Positions 45,255 through 57,031 are shown, counted from the first letter of the stretch. The stretch: 64,000 nucleotides of DNA from Platanthera guangdongensis (GCA_039583875.1 CM077162.1:114854589-114918588), one strand, 5' to 3'. Numbers and translations: made by a program. The notes: generated by a model not told the origin, from the letters alone.

Positions 45255-45270
45255 CCTCGCTTTAATACCA
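45255..45270 (-). other. Element C primer-binding site (variant)
   Basis: The minus strand reads TGGTATTAAAGCGAGG, two bases after the LTR end. It differs from TGGTATCAGAGC at two central positions (CAG to TAA) but keeps the flanking bases, so initiator tRNA-Met priming with mismatches is likely. Confidence 0.8.
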
Positions 45271-45272
45271 AT

Positions 45273-47191
45273 TGAAAGTGCAGGTTAGATCTGATATACT
45301 CTAGAGGGGGGGGGGGTGAATAGAGTATGGTGCTCACTAAAAACTTTTAACAACTTTTGTTGTATTCCTAAGTGAACAGGGAAGCCAATAATATAAAGCA
45401 AGCACAACAACTATCTAATCACAAAGCAATCACAGAGCAAAACCAGAAACAAAATAAAAGAAAAGAGCAACCAGATGACACAAGGAGCTATAGTGGTTCC
45501 CCAAACAATCTGGGTACATCCACTCTTCTACCACCCTAGGTAGGAATCCACTGCAGGATGAGTTGATCAGGTGTCCTGGGCACCAATGAGCTTTTGATAA
45601 GGTGCTCAAAAACCAAATCTCAAGCCTTTTGGAAGGAGACTTGCAACCAGAATAATTTTGAAGGGATTTAAAACCCTGTATAGGAATTGGAAAGAAGGTG
45701 ATAGTGTCTTATCTGTCAACAGTCAGAGAGAAGACTTGTGGATTGATTGTAGCAGATCTTGCTCCCCCTGAGATCTTGAATTAGCCAGGAATGTTGGAGC
45801 ACTGCTTCAGGGTGATAGGTCTTCAATGACCTAGAATGCTTGGACCAGAAATGCTTCAGGAACTTCTTCTGACAGATAGAACTTTGTTGTCCTTTGAAGT
45901 TGTCCTGAGAATAGAGAGAAGAAGACTCTTGATTGAATTTAATTGTTCTTCTTCTTCTTCTTCTTGAAAATGTTCCCTGGTCAAGGCTGATTGCAGTCAA
46001 GAACTTTTGATTTTAGAATGATTGTTCTTCTCTGCAACCTCAGAGTGTCTGTCTGATTGTGTATTGCTTGTTGTGTTGTGATTTTATTACTCTGTTACTA
46101 CTTGATGCTTTTCTTTTTGTGTATGTCTTTGTCTGACTGAGGAACATTCAAAATTCGAATATTGAGCAGTAATTGCAGTCGGCCTTGGAAAAAATCATCA
46201 ATCAATGTCTTTCCTAACTATCCCATAGAAAAACGGCAGGGAATAATCCATAGTGAATGCGCGTTCTAACGGTAACATTCTGAGAAGATCTGGCAATAAA
46301 TGTTCAGGAATCAGCGCCAAGAAACGGGACGGGAAACTTGAAGAAAACCTAGTCTGCATTCGTCGAACGAAGAACACAATTCGTCGAGCTGCACTTGTGT
46401 TCGTCGAGCTGAGCTTGAGAGAGTTCGTCGACCAGACAATCTTCATTCGTCGAGCTGAGAATCAAATTCGTCGAGTTAAGAAAAGTTCTGGACTTAGGCA
46501 AAATACTCTGCATCTGCTGAAATGCTGTGTCGACATAAGTTGGTGTCGACAGATTGATCTTGGTGTCGACACAAGTCCTCTGGTGTCGACATAAGCGGGT
46601 GTCGACTGATATCCTGGTGTCGACACAAATCCTCTGATGTCGACCTAAGCTGGTGTTGACACAAATTGTCTGGTGTCGACACAAACCCTAAGTGTCGCCC
46701 CAAATTCTCTGAGTCCAGAAATCATCGAGAAGATTACAACATTCGTCGACCTGAGAAGCTGACTTCGTCGACCTGAGAAATTGACAACTTGAGGTCCAAG
46801 TTCGTCGAGCTCAGAATATAATTCGTCGATCGAAGCTAGAAGATGGACTTAGAAAAATCTTAAGTTGTCCTGACTTTTGGCTTGATGTAGAAACTGAGTC
46901 TTCGTCGAACAGAGAACACAGATCGTCGAGCTCAGCACTAAGAATTGTCTCACGATCGTCGAGAGTAGAACTCTTTTCGTAGAGCTAAGTTCGACGAACG
47001 TCGAACTCATTTTACTTAGCCTTGAAATCTTCTAAGTCTGAAGTCTCTGATGGTCTTGTCGAAATCTGGTCCATCTGGAGTTGAACTGAAGGACTTGACC
47101 TATACTCTAGGACACAACTTGAACCTGGCTATACATGATGGGTCACATCCTAAGTCAGTGAACCTAGCCCAAATCAACTAGGGATCCAACA
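45273..47191 (-). repeat. Element C 5' LTR (1919 bp)
   Basis: Matches 24622-26555. The G run is 11 long (45306-45316). A CTT microsatellite near 45948-45965 is longer than in the other LTR. The hairpin array occupies about 46360-47010, in the U3 part of this minus-strand element. Confidence 0.93.
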
Positions 47192-47196
47192 ATCAC
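47192..47196 (+). repeat. Target-site duplication of element C, right copy (ATCAC)
   Basis: Follows the LTR end CCAACA; compare ATCAT at 24617-24621. Confidence 0.65.
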
Positions 47197-47658
47197 ATTG
47201 AAAGAGAAGTCATAAAGGGGGAGATGGTTATGATAAAAGCCTGCTATGATCATGTTAAATGGACTTCCAATAGCATCTGAGCTACTCTTAGCTACCACCC
47301 ACTATGTGATGATGATCAGACAGCTGAGTCTGGCTGCCGACCAGCTCAGTTGGAAGGAATTCCTCCAGTTGCAGAATAAATAATATATCCTCCACCACAC
47401 TTTGAGGATATTCAAGGTGTTGTCCAGAGACCATGTATAGTCCACCTAATGCTCAGAATGTTGTTTGCGAAGTGGTGGAGATGACTGATACTGCCCTGCT
47501 GAATGAAAATGAAGTCCAAATGTCTATGAAAAGATTTAGAGAGCAGGCAGAGGCTAGGCCTGATTTTGAGCAATGTAGTCCAACATCTAGAAATATTATA
47601 CTCACTGCTTGGTAAGTAATTAACAATAATCGATATGAAAGGGGAAAGTGGTACACTG
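47197..47658 (+). pseudogene. Element B additional ORF, middle part
   Basis: Continues element B between the two nested blocks. Reading is broken by stops (for example within KWTSNSI-stop and PPVAE-stop). A short open stretch is 47433-47615. No domain is recognised. It is assigned to B because it follows the C target site and is continuous with 62618-62816 across the E1 target site. Confidence 0.6.
47654..47658 (+). repeat. Target-site duplication of element E1, left copy (CACTG)
   Basis: CACTG before the LTR TG at 47659; exact copy at 62618-62622. Confidence 0.93.
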
Positions 47659-49898
47659 TGTAACGCCTCCATTCGTCATATGGAATATAACGGTGGGTCC
47701 GGCCGGGGCCCTACACCATATTTCACAAACAAATGGCGGAATTATGTATGAATATCAAAATCACGTTCTACTCGCGTCCTAGCTCAGAGCATTCTAGCGA
47801 AAAGATTTTAAGTTGTAAGAACTCATCACAGTGAATGTTCACTAAATATATAAACCATACATTTATATATCACCAGGAATGTATACAAATACACAAACGC
47901 TTATGGCCTTAAGGCCTTACAAGTTTCTCTTTATAAATATATGGCTTCATACATCGGCACGCAGGCCGGCCACACATGAAATCCAAGACTTCGCATGGCC
48001 TTCAAGGGCCTTTAAGCAGCAAGGGCTTCGCTCCGATCAATCAAATTCAACCCATCAGCACCTACAGTTAGACATCCACCCCAAGATCGGTAAACAAAGC
48101 AACGGTCAAAATTAGCTGACCAATTATAACGACCCTACCCCTTACCCGGGGCAGTGGTTCCTTCCCTGTATGCATTGTAATCATAACATATAACTATCAT
48201 AACAAGTGTCACAACAGTATCACAAGCGCCCGCCTCCACCAGACGCTCCGTGCTCTCAGGGTACATTACGGTGGGCCGGACTCCTTGGCACCACCACCGA
48301 GCAGAGGTTTTAATATGTTGGTTCGCCGGTCCTACTCCACCAACACGCATGATGGAGACATTACGTCCATCCCACTCAGAGGTGCTAACCTCACGACAAA
48401 CTTGAGCATTTAGATCGCATCTAGATCGACCCACCATTATGGTGCAGCAAGACGGGTCGGGGACGCATCTGCCCATACATTGCCACTAATCAATCTCACA
48501 ACATAGGTCCAGGTCAGCCAATTCTCGTTGCTCAATTCGTCAATAGCGCAGATCTTGACACGGGTCGGCCTTCCCTTTCCTGCTCCGCACACAGCTCTCG
48601 CAGAGCCGCTTTCCAATCCATTTCAATTCAACACACCCCATACAAGGGCTCATACCAAGCTATCTAGGTATTCACAACTCACAAGCATCCATACAATACA
48701 CGTAGTCTTCTCCGGTTCACAATATAAACATCACCAATCCAGACTAACCGTCCGGATGGGCTTCACACAACATTTCTATGCCGTACTATATATTTCCGGC
48801 TCTAAGTGCAGACTCAACCTGGAATCACTTACGCTTTCCACCGCTTGGTGGAGAATTCCATGCTTATGCATAAAGAAGGACTTCACTTGTCCAAGAAGGA
48901 GATCGTTACCCTTGACGATCGCTTTGGAGCCATTATCTAGCCGGATGGAAATCACTGCAATGGCTTTGCCTCCACGAATCTAAACTCGACTCTCGATTTG
49001 GCACTCTAACGATCCTCTGGCAACCGGTCCTTCTCATTCTTCCTCCTTGCTCTCCCTTCTCTCCACTTCTTTGAGAAAGAGAAAAGGCTAAAATTGAATG
49101 AAGCTTATCCATCCACTCTCAGCCTTAAAACAGCAGGGAAGGGCTTGGACCCTTGGATCCAAGATGAAGGAAATGAATGGTACAAAATTCCCGGAATATG
49201 GCTATTTCGGGGCTGACACGCCCTGTGACACGCCCGTGTCACAGGCCGTGTCCCTTAAGCGGCGCACGAACCACCTTATCCAGAGCAGGAAACGACAATG
49301 TGACACGCCCGTGTCACATGGCTGATATGGCCGTGTCTCATGGCTGACACGTCCGTGTCTAGCTCTCGAGACCCACTCGAGACCTACTCGAGACAACTAC
49401 TCGAGTAGCTAGACAGGAAACGCCCGTGTCACATGGCTGACACGCCGTGTCTAGCCCTCGAGACCCACTCGAGACCTACTCGAGAAAACCACTCGAGTAG
49501 TTGGACAGGACACTCCTGTGTCACATGGCTGACACGCCCGTATCCCCCCCGACTCCTTACTCGAGACATTTGAGACCGACTCGAAACACCCCCTCGAGAC
49601 CCACTCGAGTAGACACAGAGCAAGACACGGCCACGTGACACGCCTGTGTCACGGGTCGCGTGCCCTCTCTCTCGAGAATTCATCGAGCGCATCTACTCGA
49701 AGTTTGTCAAACACGCCTCGGACAAGCCCTCGGACACGCCCGTGTCATAGGGTGTGTTCCCTCCCGAGAACTTCATCGAATATATTTCGTTGATCACTCG
49801 ACAAGCTGCTCAACCAAGCAGGACACGCCTTGGGACACACCCGTGTCCCATGCCGTGTCGCCCAACCTAAACCCAAATTTTGGATTTGGGGTGTTACA
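47659..49898 (-). repeat. Element E1 3' LTR (2240 bp)
   Basis: On the plus strand TGTAACGCCTCC...GGGGTGTTACA. The U3 end (right side, about 49214-49862) carries GACACG-CC-CGTGTC hairpins and CTCGAG-rich repeats (ACTCGAGACC). A perfect hairpin is 49299-49318: TGTGACACG, loop CC, CGTGTCACA. Bases 47700-49150 show no repeats or genes I recognise. Confidence 0.93.
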
Positions 49899-49999
49899 AC
49901 CCTCCCCTCCTTATAAGAAATTTTGTCCCGAAATGTTGCTCAGATGTAGACATCAACATAACCACGCCGTTCCTTGGTAAAACGATCCGGGTTAGATCT
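49899..49999 (-). other. Element E1 internal 3' end with polypurine tract
   Basis: The minus strand has a purine-rich AAGGAGGGGAGGGTT beside the LTR and a decayed AAATTTTGTCCCGAAAT palindrome (plus strand 49918-49934). The sequence up to 49999, including the E2 duplication, carries no recognisable coding domain. Confidence 0.7.
49995..49999 (+). repeat. Target-site duplication of element E2, left copy (GATCT)
   Basis: GATCT before the LTR TG at 50000; exact copy at 58788-58792. Confidence 0.93.
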
Positions 50000-52368
50000 T
50001 GTAACGCCCCCAATCCGTCGCATAACATATAACATTAGGTTAGGCCAGGGCCCAACGCCATTTACCACAGACAGACCTGGCGGTTACTCAATGGAAATCA
50101 TCCAACTAAGAATCAACGTCCTACACAAAGTGCATTCTAGCGGAAGCAATTTAAAAAATTGCAAAATAAATAACCCAGCATAAGCATAAATGTCCGCTAC
50201 TCAAACCAACAGGAATGATGGTACAATACACAAGTACAATGGTCTTAAGGCGTTACAATTATTTACTCAAATTATAGTGTTTTCCATACCACGGCACACA
50301 GACCGGTCACACATGAATAATACAAGTAAACACTCAAAATTAGGCCTTCGAGGGCCGGCTCAGCAACTTGTGCTTTTCCCTGCTATTTACCGCTCGGCTC
50401 TGTATCACCTGCACACAACAATCCAACGTAATGGTGGCAAACAAAGCAACGGTCAGCTATGCTGACCAAATTATAATGATCCCGCCCACAAAATCGGGGC
50501 GACGATGCTCCTTTCCCTGCACTTTGTTAGCATAACCAAGCAGTATAGTGTAAACACGACATCACAGGAGTGGGCACGCACGACCATACACCCCGTGCTC
50601 TCAGGGCACATTCTCGATGAACCGGGCAAAGTCATGCCAATTTAAGCCATAGACATTTCGGTCTCACCACTGCCACTTGGACGACCAATCTTGCAAGCAT
50701 TTTTGTCTTTCCGGCATCGGTCACATCAGTTTAAGCCATAGACCGTCTAAGACCCTACATCTATGCCAACGACTCCTATCGAATGACATAGGGCTGGTAC
50801 GGTTCCGCCTAACCTGTTGCTCACATCACAACGTCAATTTAAGTCATATGCACGAGTCAAGCTTTCCCGAGTCCCAAATTGATCACACACTTTACATAAC
50901 CCAGTTATGTACAAGTTGGCTCCCAGGCCACCATGTTTGGCAGAATCACGCATCTGCCCAGTTTTCTGGGTGCACCTTGGAGTTAGTCCCCAAGGCTCCC
51001 TATTGCAATCTACCGCGTAGAAAACCCGAAAAACAACCATTCGCGCGGAGTATTCTCCGGCTATTCATGCAATGCAAAATCACCGATCCAGACCAACTTG
51101 TCCGGGTAGGCTTCACACATCATGCCTATGTCCGATTCTCGATTACGGACTCTACATGTACACAACAAGGACTATTCATGTCTACCAGAAGGAACGCCTC
51201 AAACTCACCGCAAACTCGCGAGAGCGGGCTTCCTATGCAAAGAAAAGAGGATTTCACATGTCCTAGGATGAGAATCGTTACCCTAGCATTTTTCCTTGGC
51301 ATCATGGAAAATCTATGTGGATGAAAAGCACCGAGTTGTCCTTGTCTCCGTAGATCCAAAGTCGGCTTGCGATTTGGAGCTCCGAAGCTCCATCGGTGAC
51401 CGGATCTAGCCTCCTTCTTCTTCTTCCTTTCTCTCCCCTCTCTCTAGAACTTTAGAAAGAGATTGAGTAAGAGAAATGATGGCTTTGAAACCCTATTCCC
51501 GGGTATAAACCCAGCAGGAATAACCCCAGCTGTTGGATCCCGAAATAAGGAAACAGATGGCCATGATCCGGGCTTGAAATCCAAAATTTGGGCTAAACAC
51601 GGCCTGTGACACGCCCATGTCCAGGGCCGTGTTCCCCATTCGCTATCAAAACCGACGCGTCCCAAAAAGTACACGGGTACCCGACACGCCCGTGTCAAAA
51701 CTGACACGCCCGTGTCAAAACTGACACGCCCGTGTCAAAACTGACACGCCCGTGTCAAAACTGACACGCCCGTGTCAAAACTGACACGCCCGTGTCAAAA
51801 CTGACACGCCCGTGTCAAAACTGACACGCCCGTGTCAAAACTGACACGCCCGTGTCAAAACTGACACGCCCGTGTCAAAACTGACACGCCCGTGTCAAAA
51901 CTGACACGCCCGTGTCAAAACTGACACGCCCGTGTCAAAATTTACATGCTCGTGTCATAAAGTACACAACCATGTAGTATGCCGTGTTACTCCATCGACA
52001 CAGGACCGAAAAATGCCCAAAAGGTACACGGGTACTCGACACGCCCGTGTCACAATTTGACATGCCCATGTCCACCCGAGATGGCCCGTGTCCACCCGAG
52101 ATGGCCCGTGTGCTTCACCATGTGTCTCCCACGACACGGCCCGACCTCATCCCGTGAAGGACACGGCCTAGGACACGCCCGTGTCTCAGGTCGTGTTCGG
52201 TGCTCGATGATCGTCGACTCCAAAATTCGTCGACCTCTCGGCCAGATCGTCGACCCGAGTACGACACGCCCTGTGACACGCCCGTGTCCTAGGCCGTGTA
52301 ACCCCTACCAAGTTCCAAATTTGGTCTGAAACGCTACCTGTCGCTCTTTTGAGTTTTGGGACGTTACA
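50000..52368 (-). repeat. Element E2 3' LTR (2369 bp)
   Basis: On the plus strand TGTAACGCCCCC...GGGACGTTACA. Its U3 side (51597-52310) contains the hairpin motifs and the 20-bp tandem array. Bases 50222-50797 have no counterpart in the other LTR; both borders carry GGTA, which fits a microhomology deletion there. Confidence 0.92.
51701..51940. repeat. 20-bp perfect tandem array, 12 copies
   Basis: Unit CTGACACGCCCGTGTCAAAA repeated 12 times without a mismatch. One near-copy precedes it (51681-51700, one change) and a decayed copy follows (51941-51960). Each unit holds the palindrome TGACACG-CC-CGTGTCA. The other LTR of the same element has only about two diverged units at the matching place (58362-58395), so the expansion is later than insertion. 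Confidence 0.97.
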
Positions 52369-52404
52369 ACTCTCTCCCTCTTAAAATAATTTCGTCCCGA
52401 AATT
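52369..52404 (-). other. Element E2 polypurine tract and palindrome
   Basis: The minus strand has AAGAGGGAGAGAGTT beside the LTR and, just upstream, the AATTTCGGGACGAAATT palindrome (plus-strand 52388-52404). Confidence 0.88.
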
Positions 52405-52430
52405 ACATAAAAGAAAGATAAACACAAAAC

Positions 52431-53999
52431 TTAAACGGTACCTGAGTGGAATAACTCCGGGTACTCCTCAAGCATGGTCTGCTCTCGCTCCCACGAGAGC
52501 TCCTCCCGACCGCAGTTATCCCAACGGACCTTGACCATCCTGATCTCTTTGTTGTGTAGCTGCTTGACTTCCAACTCCTCAATGCGTATAGGCTTGACCT
52601 TCGTCATCAACCCATTATCGACCGGCACTTGGTCAACCGCAATCACTTGCAAAGGCTCTTGCACCGCCTTCCGCAGCACTGATATGTGGAATACATCGTG
52701 TGGACCACTTAGCTCCACTGATAGCCTCAATCGATAGGCTGCTTCGCCAATCCGCTCCAAAACCTCAAACGGTCCAAGGTACCTCAGGCTTAGCTTCTTC
52801 AAACGCCGCACCCGCGAGACACCCTTGAACGGCTTGATCTTCAAGTACACCCAGTTGCCGACAACGAACTCCACGTTCCTATGCTTGGCGTTATAGTACT
52901 TAGCTTGGCGATCTTGAGCGATTAGCAGCCTCTCTCTAATCATTCGAACCAACGACGTAGCATCTTCTACCTCTTGCCGCTTATACAACTTCAACCCACC
53001 CGTTTACAACCAAGACAACGACGTGCGACATGTTCTACCATATAGGGCCTCGAAGGGCACCAATTGTATGCTCTCCTGGTAGCTATTGTTGTAAGCAAAT
53101 TCCACCAAGTATAGGTGATCTTCCCACTGCTTCCCGAAGTCCAGGACGCACATGTGAAGCATGCCCTCCATTGTCCTATTGACCCTCTCGGTCTGACCAT
53201 CCGTCTGCGGATGAAAGGCTGTGCTGAAACTCAGCTTTGTTCCCAACATCTGCTACACCAGCCTCCAATCATTGGACGTGAACCGCCCATCTCGGTCACT
53301 CATGATGCTGCGGGGCACACCGTGAAGCCGTACTATGTTTTCCACAGATAACTTTGTCAATTTCTCCATAGAATCGGCCTTCCTATGCGGAATGAAGTGT
53401 GACACCTTCGTCAAATGATCCACGATCACCTAGATGGCGTCATTTCCCTTCTGCGACCTTGGCAACCCGTGCACAAAGTCCATAGTAATGTCGTCGAACT
53501 TCCACTCCGGAATAGGCAAGGACTTCAAGAATCCTCCCGACTTTTGGCATTCCGCCTTTACCAAAGCGCATGCTTGACACTTAGCCACGTAGAGTGCCAT
53601 ATCCTTCTTAAGTCCTGGCCACCAGAACAATTTCTTCACATCGCAGTACATCTTCATGCTCCCCGGGTGAATCGAGTATTTGGTATGATGTGCCTCATAC
53701 AACAATTCCACCCGCAAATTTCCCACATTTGGGATGCACAGACGACCGTCTTTCCATAGTAATCCATCCTCAACAATGAATTGGGAATTTGACACATTCA
53801 AAGCTTCAACCATGATTTGCTTCATGCGGCCATCCATATCCAAAGCTTGCCGAATCCGATCAGCCAGGTCACACTGAACTTCCGTCCAGTTCAATAACGC
53901 TTCAGCACTTGACTGCTTGTCTACGTAAGAGATCTCCAACACCTCCAACTCCCGAACCAACCTCTCGTCATGGACTGACAGCCAATTGGCTTGAGCTGG
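52431..53999 (-). pseudogene. Element E2 integrase with C-terminal chromodomain
   Basis: The zinc region reads EAHHTKYSIHPGSMKMY to CQACALVKAEC. The core has MDFVHGLPRSQ, SDRDGRFTSNDWRLV and HPQTDGQTERVN, so Asp, Asp and Glu remain. The tail reads RYLGPFEVLERIGEAAYRLR and VKVRWDNCGREELSWEREQT, a chromodomain-like end as in D. Single stops fall at about 53432 (after GNDAI), 53252 (before QMLGTKL) and 53001 (after SLSWL) in an otherwise constant frame. The last segment, 52994-52431, is fully open. Confidence 0.9.
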
Positions 54000-55456
54000 A
54001 GCCCTGCGACTCAACGCGTCCGTAACCGCATTGCCTTTCCCAAACACATAGTGAATTTTGAACGTGTAGTCCCCCAGGAACTCCATCCATATCCTCTGTC
54101 GCATGTATAAATCTTTCTGATCCAATAAGTATTTCAGACTCTTGTGGCCGGTATAAATGTTGACCTTCACCCCGTACAAGTAGTGCCTCCACAGCTTCAA
54201 GGAAAAAATCACGGCTGCTAACTCCAAGTCATGGACCAGATAATTCCTCTCATGCACCTTCAGCTATCGCGAGCCATACGCTATCACACTACCATGCTGC
54301 AGTAGGACACAACCCAGTCCACTTCCCGAAGCATTGCTATAGATCTCAAAACCTTCGGTCCCACTCGGCGAACTCAGCACAGGCGCCGTGGTCAACCGAC
54401 ACTTCAACTCCTCAAAAGCTCGTACGCACCCCGACATCCAAACAAACTTCTGATCTTCCCTCGTCAGAGTCGTGAGGGGTAACACTATCCGCGAGAAGTT
54501 CTCCACGAAGCACCTGTAATAGCCGGCAAGCCCCAGAAAACTCCGGACTTCCGCTACCGTAAACAGCACAGGCCACTCTCGTATCACAACAATCTTCGCC
54601 GGATCCACCGCAATTCCCTCTCCACTGACTATGTGACCAAGGAACGCTACTGAGGACAACCAAAACTCCTATTTGGGGAACATGGCGTACAATTGATTCC
54701 TCCTCAGCGTCTCCAACACCAAATGCAGATGCTTGAAGTGATCCTCCTCACTCTGCGAGTACACCAATATATCATCGATGAAGATGATCATAAAGTGGTC
54801 TAGATACTCCCTGAAAGTCCTGTTTATCAGATCCATGAACACTGACAGCGCATTCGTCAGCCCAAACTGCATGACTGTAAACTCGTAATGCCCGTATCTT
54901 GTACTAAAAGCTGTCTTGGGGATATCACTCTCCCTTATCCTCAGCTGATAATACCCAGACTTGAGATCCAACTTTTAGTACACCGTCGACCCGACTAACT
55001 GATCGAACAGATCATCAATCCTCGGGATCGGGTACTTGTTCTTCTTCGTTATCTTGTTCAGTTCTCGGTAATTAATACACAGTCTCAAGCTTTCGTCCTT
55101 CTTCTTAACAAAAAGGACCGGTGTGCTCCAAGGCGACGAACTTGGACGCACATACCCCTGCTCCAACAACTCTTGAAGTTGTACCTTCAGCTCCGCCATC
55201 TCCTTAGGCACTAGCCGATACGGAGAGCATGACATAGGTTTCGCACTTGCACTAGCTCGATGGTGAAATCGATCTCCCGTTGAGGCGGGGCTCCAGGAAG
55301 ATTGCCAGGGAACACATCAGGGTACTCGAATACCACTGAAATACCGTCCAACGTAGGCTTAGACTTTGCCACCTCCACTAGCATAAAGAACAGCTCTGCA
55401 CCAGCACGAACTGCATTCACCACCGGAAGAGCAGACATTGAAGTCTTGCTCGCCAC
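54000..55456 (-). pseudogene. Element E2 reverse transcriptase and RNase H (catalytic Asp lost)
   Basis: The start (55456-55211) has [20 protein letters not shown] and then shifts frame. From 55235 the frame is constant: [10 protein letters not shown] (Asp to Asn in the usual CIDYRELN), [28 protein letters not shown] near 54790-54768. Stops occur at about 54972, 54660 and 54258. RNase H reads [11 protein letters not shown] where Asp is expected (Asn) and [13 protein letters not shown] where Asp is expected (Gly), while [10 protein letters not shown] and TDALSRR remain. Two catalytic Asp of RNase H are therefore missing and this copy could not degrade its RNA template. Confidence 0.9.
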
Positions 55457-55808
55457 TTTCTAGCCGTAAAAGTCGTCTCACGACCTGTTCCCAACTTGAC
55501 TTCCCTGTGACCACAATCAATATAAGCTTGCTGCTCTGAGAGCCAGTCCATGTCAAATATCACGTCGAACTCCACCAGCGGTAGTAACGACACTTGCAAA
55601 TCGAACTCCTGACTCCCAATACGAATCTTTACGCCATAGATTCTATCCCCGCGCATCGAACACCCATTTGGCAACAACACATCCAGTTTGTCCTTCGCCA
55701 TCGAAGAAGGTACTCCGATGCGCGATATGAATCCTTCGGACAAAAAAGAGTGTGACGCTCCCGTATCAAAGAGTGCTCTCGCCGGATTCTCACAAATCAA
55801 AACAAATC
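55417..55808 (-). pseudogene. Element E2 aspartic protease
   Basis: From the candidate intron end: FVLICENPARALFDTGASHS with an intact DTGA active site, LSEGFISRIGVPS, LLPNGCSMRGDRIYG, then [20 protein letters not shown]. It runs past the protease into the start of the RT linker and ends at 55417, where the RT frame takes over. Protease and RT overlap by about 40 nt in different frames, implying an indel. Confidence 0.87.
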
Positions 55809-55884
55809 CAATACAAGCAGTGGTAAGGTAACACGCGCACAACAAGTATTTAAAAAAATTAACTTGCTATAAATTAAACCGTAC
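55809..55884 (-). other. Equivalent of the gag-protease intron in E2, acceptor damaged
   Basis: The minus strand starts GTACGG after ...GTGACAG, as in D. It contains in-frame stops and is 76 nt long up to the point where the protease reading resumes at GGATTTGTT. At the expected 3' end it reads TATTG instead of an AG. If the segment is an intron, this copy has lost its acceptor. Confidence 0.4.
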
Positions 55885-57031
55885 CTGTCACCACATCCGC
55901 TTGCTTAATGGCCTCCTGCTGGCCAAGATTGTAGACTCTAGGTTGAGCTGGAGCATAATGAGATGCAGTTGACTCCACTGCCTTGCCCTTCACTTCATAT
56001 GTTGCTCTCGGCTTCCTCTCGGACTTGGGACGTCCGCTCCAGCAGTCCCGGGCAAACTTACCCGGCTTCCCATAATTGTAGCACGCGCCCGAGGTTCGAC
56101 CCGTAGTCGCCCCAGAAGCACCAGAAGAAGGAGCTGGACCCAAAGTCCTAGCCTTCTTAAAGAACTTACGGTACCCAGATTTTGAGGTAGTCTACACCTT
56201 GAACTCAGTCTTCTTCTCACCAGAGCTTTTCTTTGCTTGCACATTCTTCAAGTCCTTCTCCAAAGACCGGGCCGTATTGACCAGGGTCAAGAAGCCCTGC
56301 ATCATAGGCCCCGAGAGCAGTAGCCTCAAGTCATCTCTCAGACATTCATAGAAACAGTTCGTCTTACGCTCCTCATCCGCGAATGTGGAGCTAGCATATC
56401 GACCCAATCGAGTAAACTCGTGGAGATATTCATCCACGCTACTCTCTCCTTGCACCAACCTCTGGAACTCATTCTCCAAAGCTATCCTCTGAGCCAAAGG
56501 GAGGCACCTTGCCAAAAACAATCTCGAAAACTCCTCCAACGAGACATCCGTAAGTTTCCTTTCCCTCAAGAGATGCAGCTCCAAACCCTCCCACCACAGC
56601 CTAGCGTCTCCATCCAACAGAAACGTAGCTATAGTAGTCATCTGCCACTCCTCCGTTTCAGTAGCTGTCAGGACTCTCTTCACTCGGGAGAGCCAGTCTT
56701 CAGCTTGAGATGGGGTTCCCAACCCCGAGAACATAGGAGGATTGAAGCTCATAACATGCTTGAGCTGCCTTTCAGTTGCTCTCCTCGGCACCAAAGGTTC
56801 CACAACTACCTGCTCCACTCTTCTCGGTTCATCCCATTGAAGCGGTACCTGCTCCATCGTTGGAGCAGGCTACTGCATTTGCCTTGCAGGCTGCGCATTG
56901 ATCATGACAAACACTGCTTCGGCAACCAATCATATGGTTTCAGCCGAGGGAGGTATTGCAGGAGCATCATTTGGTGTGCTACTAGCCTCAGAAACCAGAC
57001 ATTCTGACGGCCCTGCACCACTTCTGGTCAC
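55885..57031 (-). pseudogene. Element E2 gag (gypsy)
   Basis: Reading from about 57031 (VTRSGAGPSE), with TGA and TAG stops in the first 55 codons, then an open segment 56857-56192. Capsid region: KHVMSFNPPMFSGLGTPSQA, DARLWWEGLE, LFLARCLPLAQRIALENEFQ, VDEYLHEFTRLGRYA. A stop near 56191 precedes the basic segment and the zinc knuckle CYNYGKPGKFARDC, which has lost its second Cys and its His. It ends NLGQQEAIKQADVVTG as D does. The N-terminal region with IPPSAET resembles E1's gag. Confidence 0.87.

Larger units (their letters stand above)
24622..47191 (-). mobile_element. Element C: Ty1/copia SIRE-type retrotransposon, minus strand, nested in B
   Basis: Read on the minus strand: 5' LTR 47191-45273, primer-binding site, gag, pol, leader, additional ORF, polypurine tract, 3' LTR 26555-24622. 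It inserted into element B's additional ORF. Element D (30350-40333) then split its RNase H. Without D it is about 12.6 kb. It is better preserved than A or B: pol lies in one frame with a handful of stops, gag has one frameshift, and the additional ORF has one stop. Confidence 0.93.

Noticed and set aside
47659..50000. Host gene between the nested elements
   Set aside because: All sequence here is LTR matching 60394-62617 or the E1/E2 interior; no host-like exon was found anywhere in the window.
51681..51960. CRISPR-like repeat array
   Set aside because: The units are directly adjacent 20-bp repeats with no spacers, and they sit in a plant retrotransposon LTR. It is a tandem repeat.
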